DNA from: Nitrososphaerota archaeon
Lineage (GTDB): Archaea; Thermoproteota; Nitrososphaeria; Nitrososphaerales; Nitrosopumilaceae
Reading direction: 5' to 3'
NCBI GenBank assembly: GCA_016126025.1
Contig: JAEFDA010000016.1
Location: 1-6,199, forward strand
DNA length: 6,199 bases
Shown here: positions 5,537 to 6,199 of the stretch, piece by piece
Position numbering within the stretch: the first letter of the stretch is position 1
Layout of the letters: every line of letters starts with the position of its first letter
Position numbers and translations under genes: made by a program
Notes under the pieces: generated by a model
What the model was told of the DNA's origin: nothing
The model's database searches: none
What the model saw: only the letters and a program-made list of their open reading frames with translations

Positions 5537-5836
5537 ATGCCAGTGGGAATTATCCCCGACATCGGAGAACAGATGTGCATAGGCTGCGCCCTGTGTGTTG
5601 AGATATGCACAACTCTGGGACCCGACGTCCTGAGGGTAAAACCGGTGGAAGGCTGGAAGAGAGGAAAGGCGTTCGTCTTTTATCCAGAGCGGTGCATCTC
5701 CGACGGAGCGTGCATCGGGGTCTGCCCGACAAAGGCGATCTTCTGGATGAGGCCGATGGACTTTACCGTCGGACAGCCAGTTCCGCTGTACAAGAACTCC
5801 GTGTTCGTCAAGGGCTGGACCGAGCTCATAGACTAG
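5537..5836 (+). CDS. Dicluster ferredoxin with Asp-type second cluster, 99 aa
   Basis: This is a small cytoplasmic electron carrier with two iron-sulphur motifs. Motif 1 is CIGCALCVEIC (Cys14, Cys17, Cys20, Cys24), followed by Thr rather than the usual Pro. Motif 2 is CISDGACIGVCP, with Cys53, Asp56, Cys59 and Cys63: the second ligand position is Asp, as in the CIADGSC-type motif of Sulfolobales ferredoxins and the CX2DX2C motif of Pyrococcus ferredoxin. One cluster is therefore expected to be [3Fe-4S] or an Asp-ligated [4Fe-4S], the other an ordinary [4Fe-4S]. A 28-residue linker between the motifs and a 35-residue aromatic C-terminal tail make it longer than minimal clostridial ferredoxins. 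It is likely an electron donor or acceptor for oxidoreductases; the partner is not shown by the neighbours. It has its own promoter and a T-rich terminator. Confidence 0.92.
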   Translation: MPVGIIPDIGEQMCIGCALCVEICTTLGPDVLRVKPVEGWKRGKAFVFYPERCISDGACIGVCPTKAIFWMRPMDFTVGQPVPLYKNSVFVKGWTELID

Positions 5837-5850
5837 GTCCGAACCCCGAC

Positions 5851-5862
5851 TTTTTTCATTTT
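5851..5862 (+). terminator. T-rich archaeal terminator after the ferredoxin gene
   Basis: TTTTTTCATTTT begins 15 bases after the ferredoxin stop codon, a typical archaeal intrinsic stop made of T-runs without a required hairpin. It lies in the 29-base gap before the convergent phosphoribosyltransferase gene. Confidence 0.65.
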
Positions 5863-5865
5863 ATA

Positions 5866-6199
5866 TCAGAGAGGAGGTCCTCCGTGCGAATGCGGGGCGG
5901 CCTCCTCCAACTTAGCCCGGTCCCGGTCGCTTCCCCGGAACAGTATGGTGTGTATGCCGGCGCACCCGTCACCGGCCGCCTCCAGCGCCCGCAGCACCGA
6001 GGAGCCCGTCGTAATGACATCGTCCACCAGTATGTAGGGCGTCTCCAGCATCCCCTCTATGAGGCGGCCCGTACCGTGGGACTTGGGGGACTTTCGCACC
6101 CAGAACGACCTGGGTGGGAAATCCATTCCGCGGGACTCCAGCGACACGGCCGTCGCCAGGGGGATGGCCCCCGCCTCCATGCCGCCCACCGATCTGGCC
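5866..6199 (-). CDS. pyrE: Orotate phosphoribosyltransferase-like protein, C-terminal part (partial)
   Basis: The frame runs off the right edge of the window, so only about 111 C-terminal residues are seen. The visible part starts with ARSVGGMEAGAIPLATAVSL, corresponding to the conserved V-x-G-x-x-x-x-G-I-P-L-A region of orotate phosphoribosyltransferases. It continues with WVRKSPKSHGTGRLIEG, matching the RK-x-x-K-x-H-G-T-G flexible loop with its catalytic lysine. The PRPP-binding motif YILVDDVITTGSSV follows. Together these point to the enzyme joining orotate to PRPP to form orotidine monophosphate in de novo pyrimidine synthesis, though another type I phosphoribosyltransferase is possible. 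The C-terminus is a short His/Gly/Pro tail. A GTG at 6189 lies inside the conserved core and is not the true start. It converges on the ferredoxin gene. Confidence 0.85.
   Translation of the reverse strand, partial: ARSVGGMEAGAIPLATAVSLESRGMDFPPRSFWVRKSPKSHGTGRLIEGMLETPYILVDDVITTGSSVLRALEAAGDGCAGIHTILFRGSDRDRAKLEEAAPHSHGGPPL

Noticed and set aside
5872..5882. GGAGGTCCTCC inverted repeat near the end of the phosphoribosyltransferase gene
   Set aside because: The halves are separated by one base, so no stable hairpin loop can form. It lies in the coding sequence for the C-terminal Gly/Pro residues.

Overview
The window looks like a stretch of a high-GC thaumarchaeal (Nitrososphaerota) chromosome, most like the Cenarchaeum symbiosum lineage. 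This is inferred from four things: GC-rich DNA with frequent ATA (Ile) and AGG (Arg) codons; archaeal TATA boxes placed about 26 bases before GTG, ATG or TTG start codons (leaderless transcripts); archaeal-type protein families; and very tight packing with alternating gene orientation. No mobile element, CRISPR array, rRNA or tRNA was found, and no stretch over 300 bases lacks a gene.

Layout: (1) 1-931, plus strand: a probable three-gene unit with an unrecognised 202-aa protein and two very small proteins (50 and 46 aa) that resemble each other and appear to be tandem paralogues. (2) 928-1422, minus strand: a DUSP23-like dual-specificity protein phosphatase, converging on the small genes and sharing a CTAG stop with them. 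(3) 1550-2605, plus: the radical SAM enzyme of the AmmeMemoRadiSam group. (4) 2694-3338, minus: a metal-dependent cyclase/kynurenine-formamidase-family hydrolase. (5) 3480-3740, plus: a stand-alone Lrp/AsnC effector (RAM) domain without a DNA-binding domain. (6) 3737-4873, minus: a class V PLP-dependent aminotransferase-fold enzyme, again sharing a CTAG stop with its convergent neighbour. (7) 4905-5465, plus: a RecA/RadB-like protein whose Walker A loop has lost its glycines. (8) 5537-5836, plus: a dicluster ferredoxin with an Asp in place of one cysteine. (9) 5866 to the window end, minus: the C-terminal part of a PyrE-like phosphoribosyltransferase.

Most genes here look individually transcribed, and the order does not define one pathway. 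The parts most worth follow-up are the unknown gene plus small tandem paralogues, the P-loop-degenerate RecA-like protein, the Asp-type ferredoxin, and the twice-repeated four-base CTAG overlap of convergent stop codons. Start codons were chosen by combining conserved family N-termini with TATA-box spacing. Several of these choices are shorter than the longest open frame.
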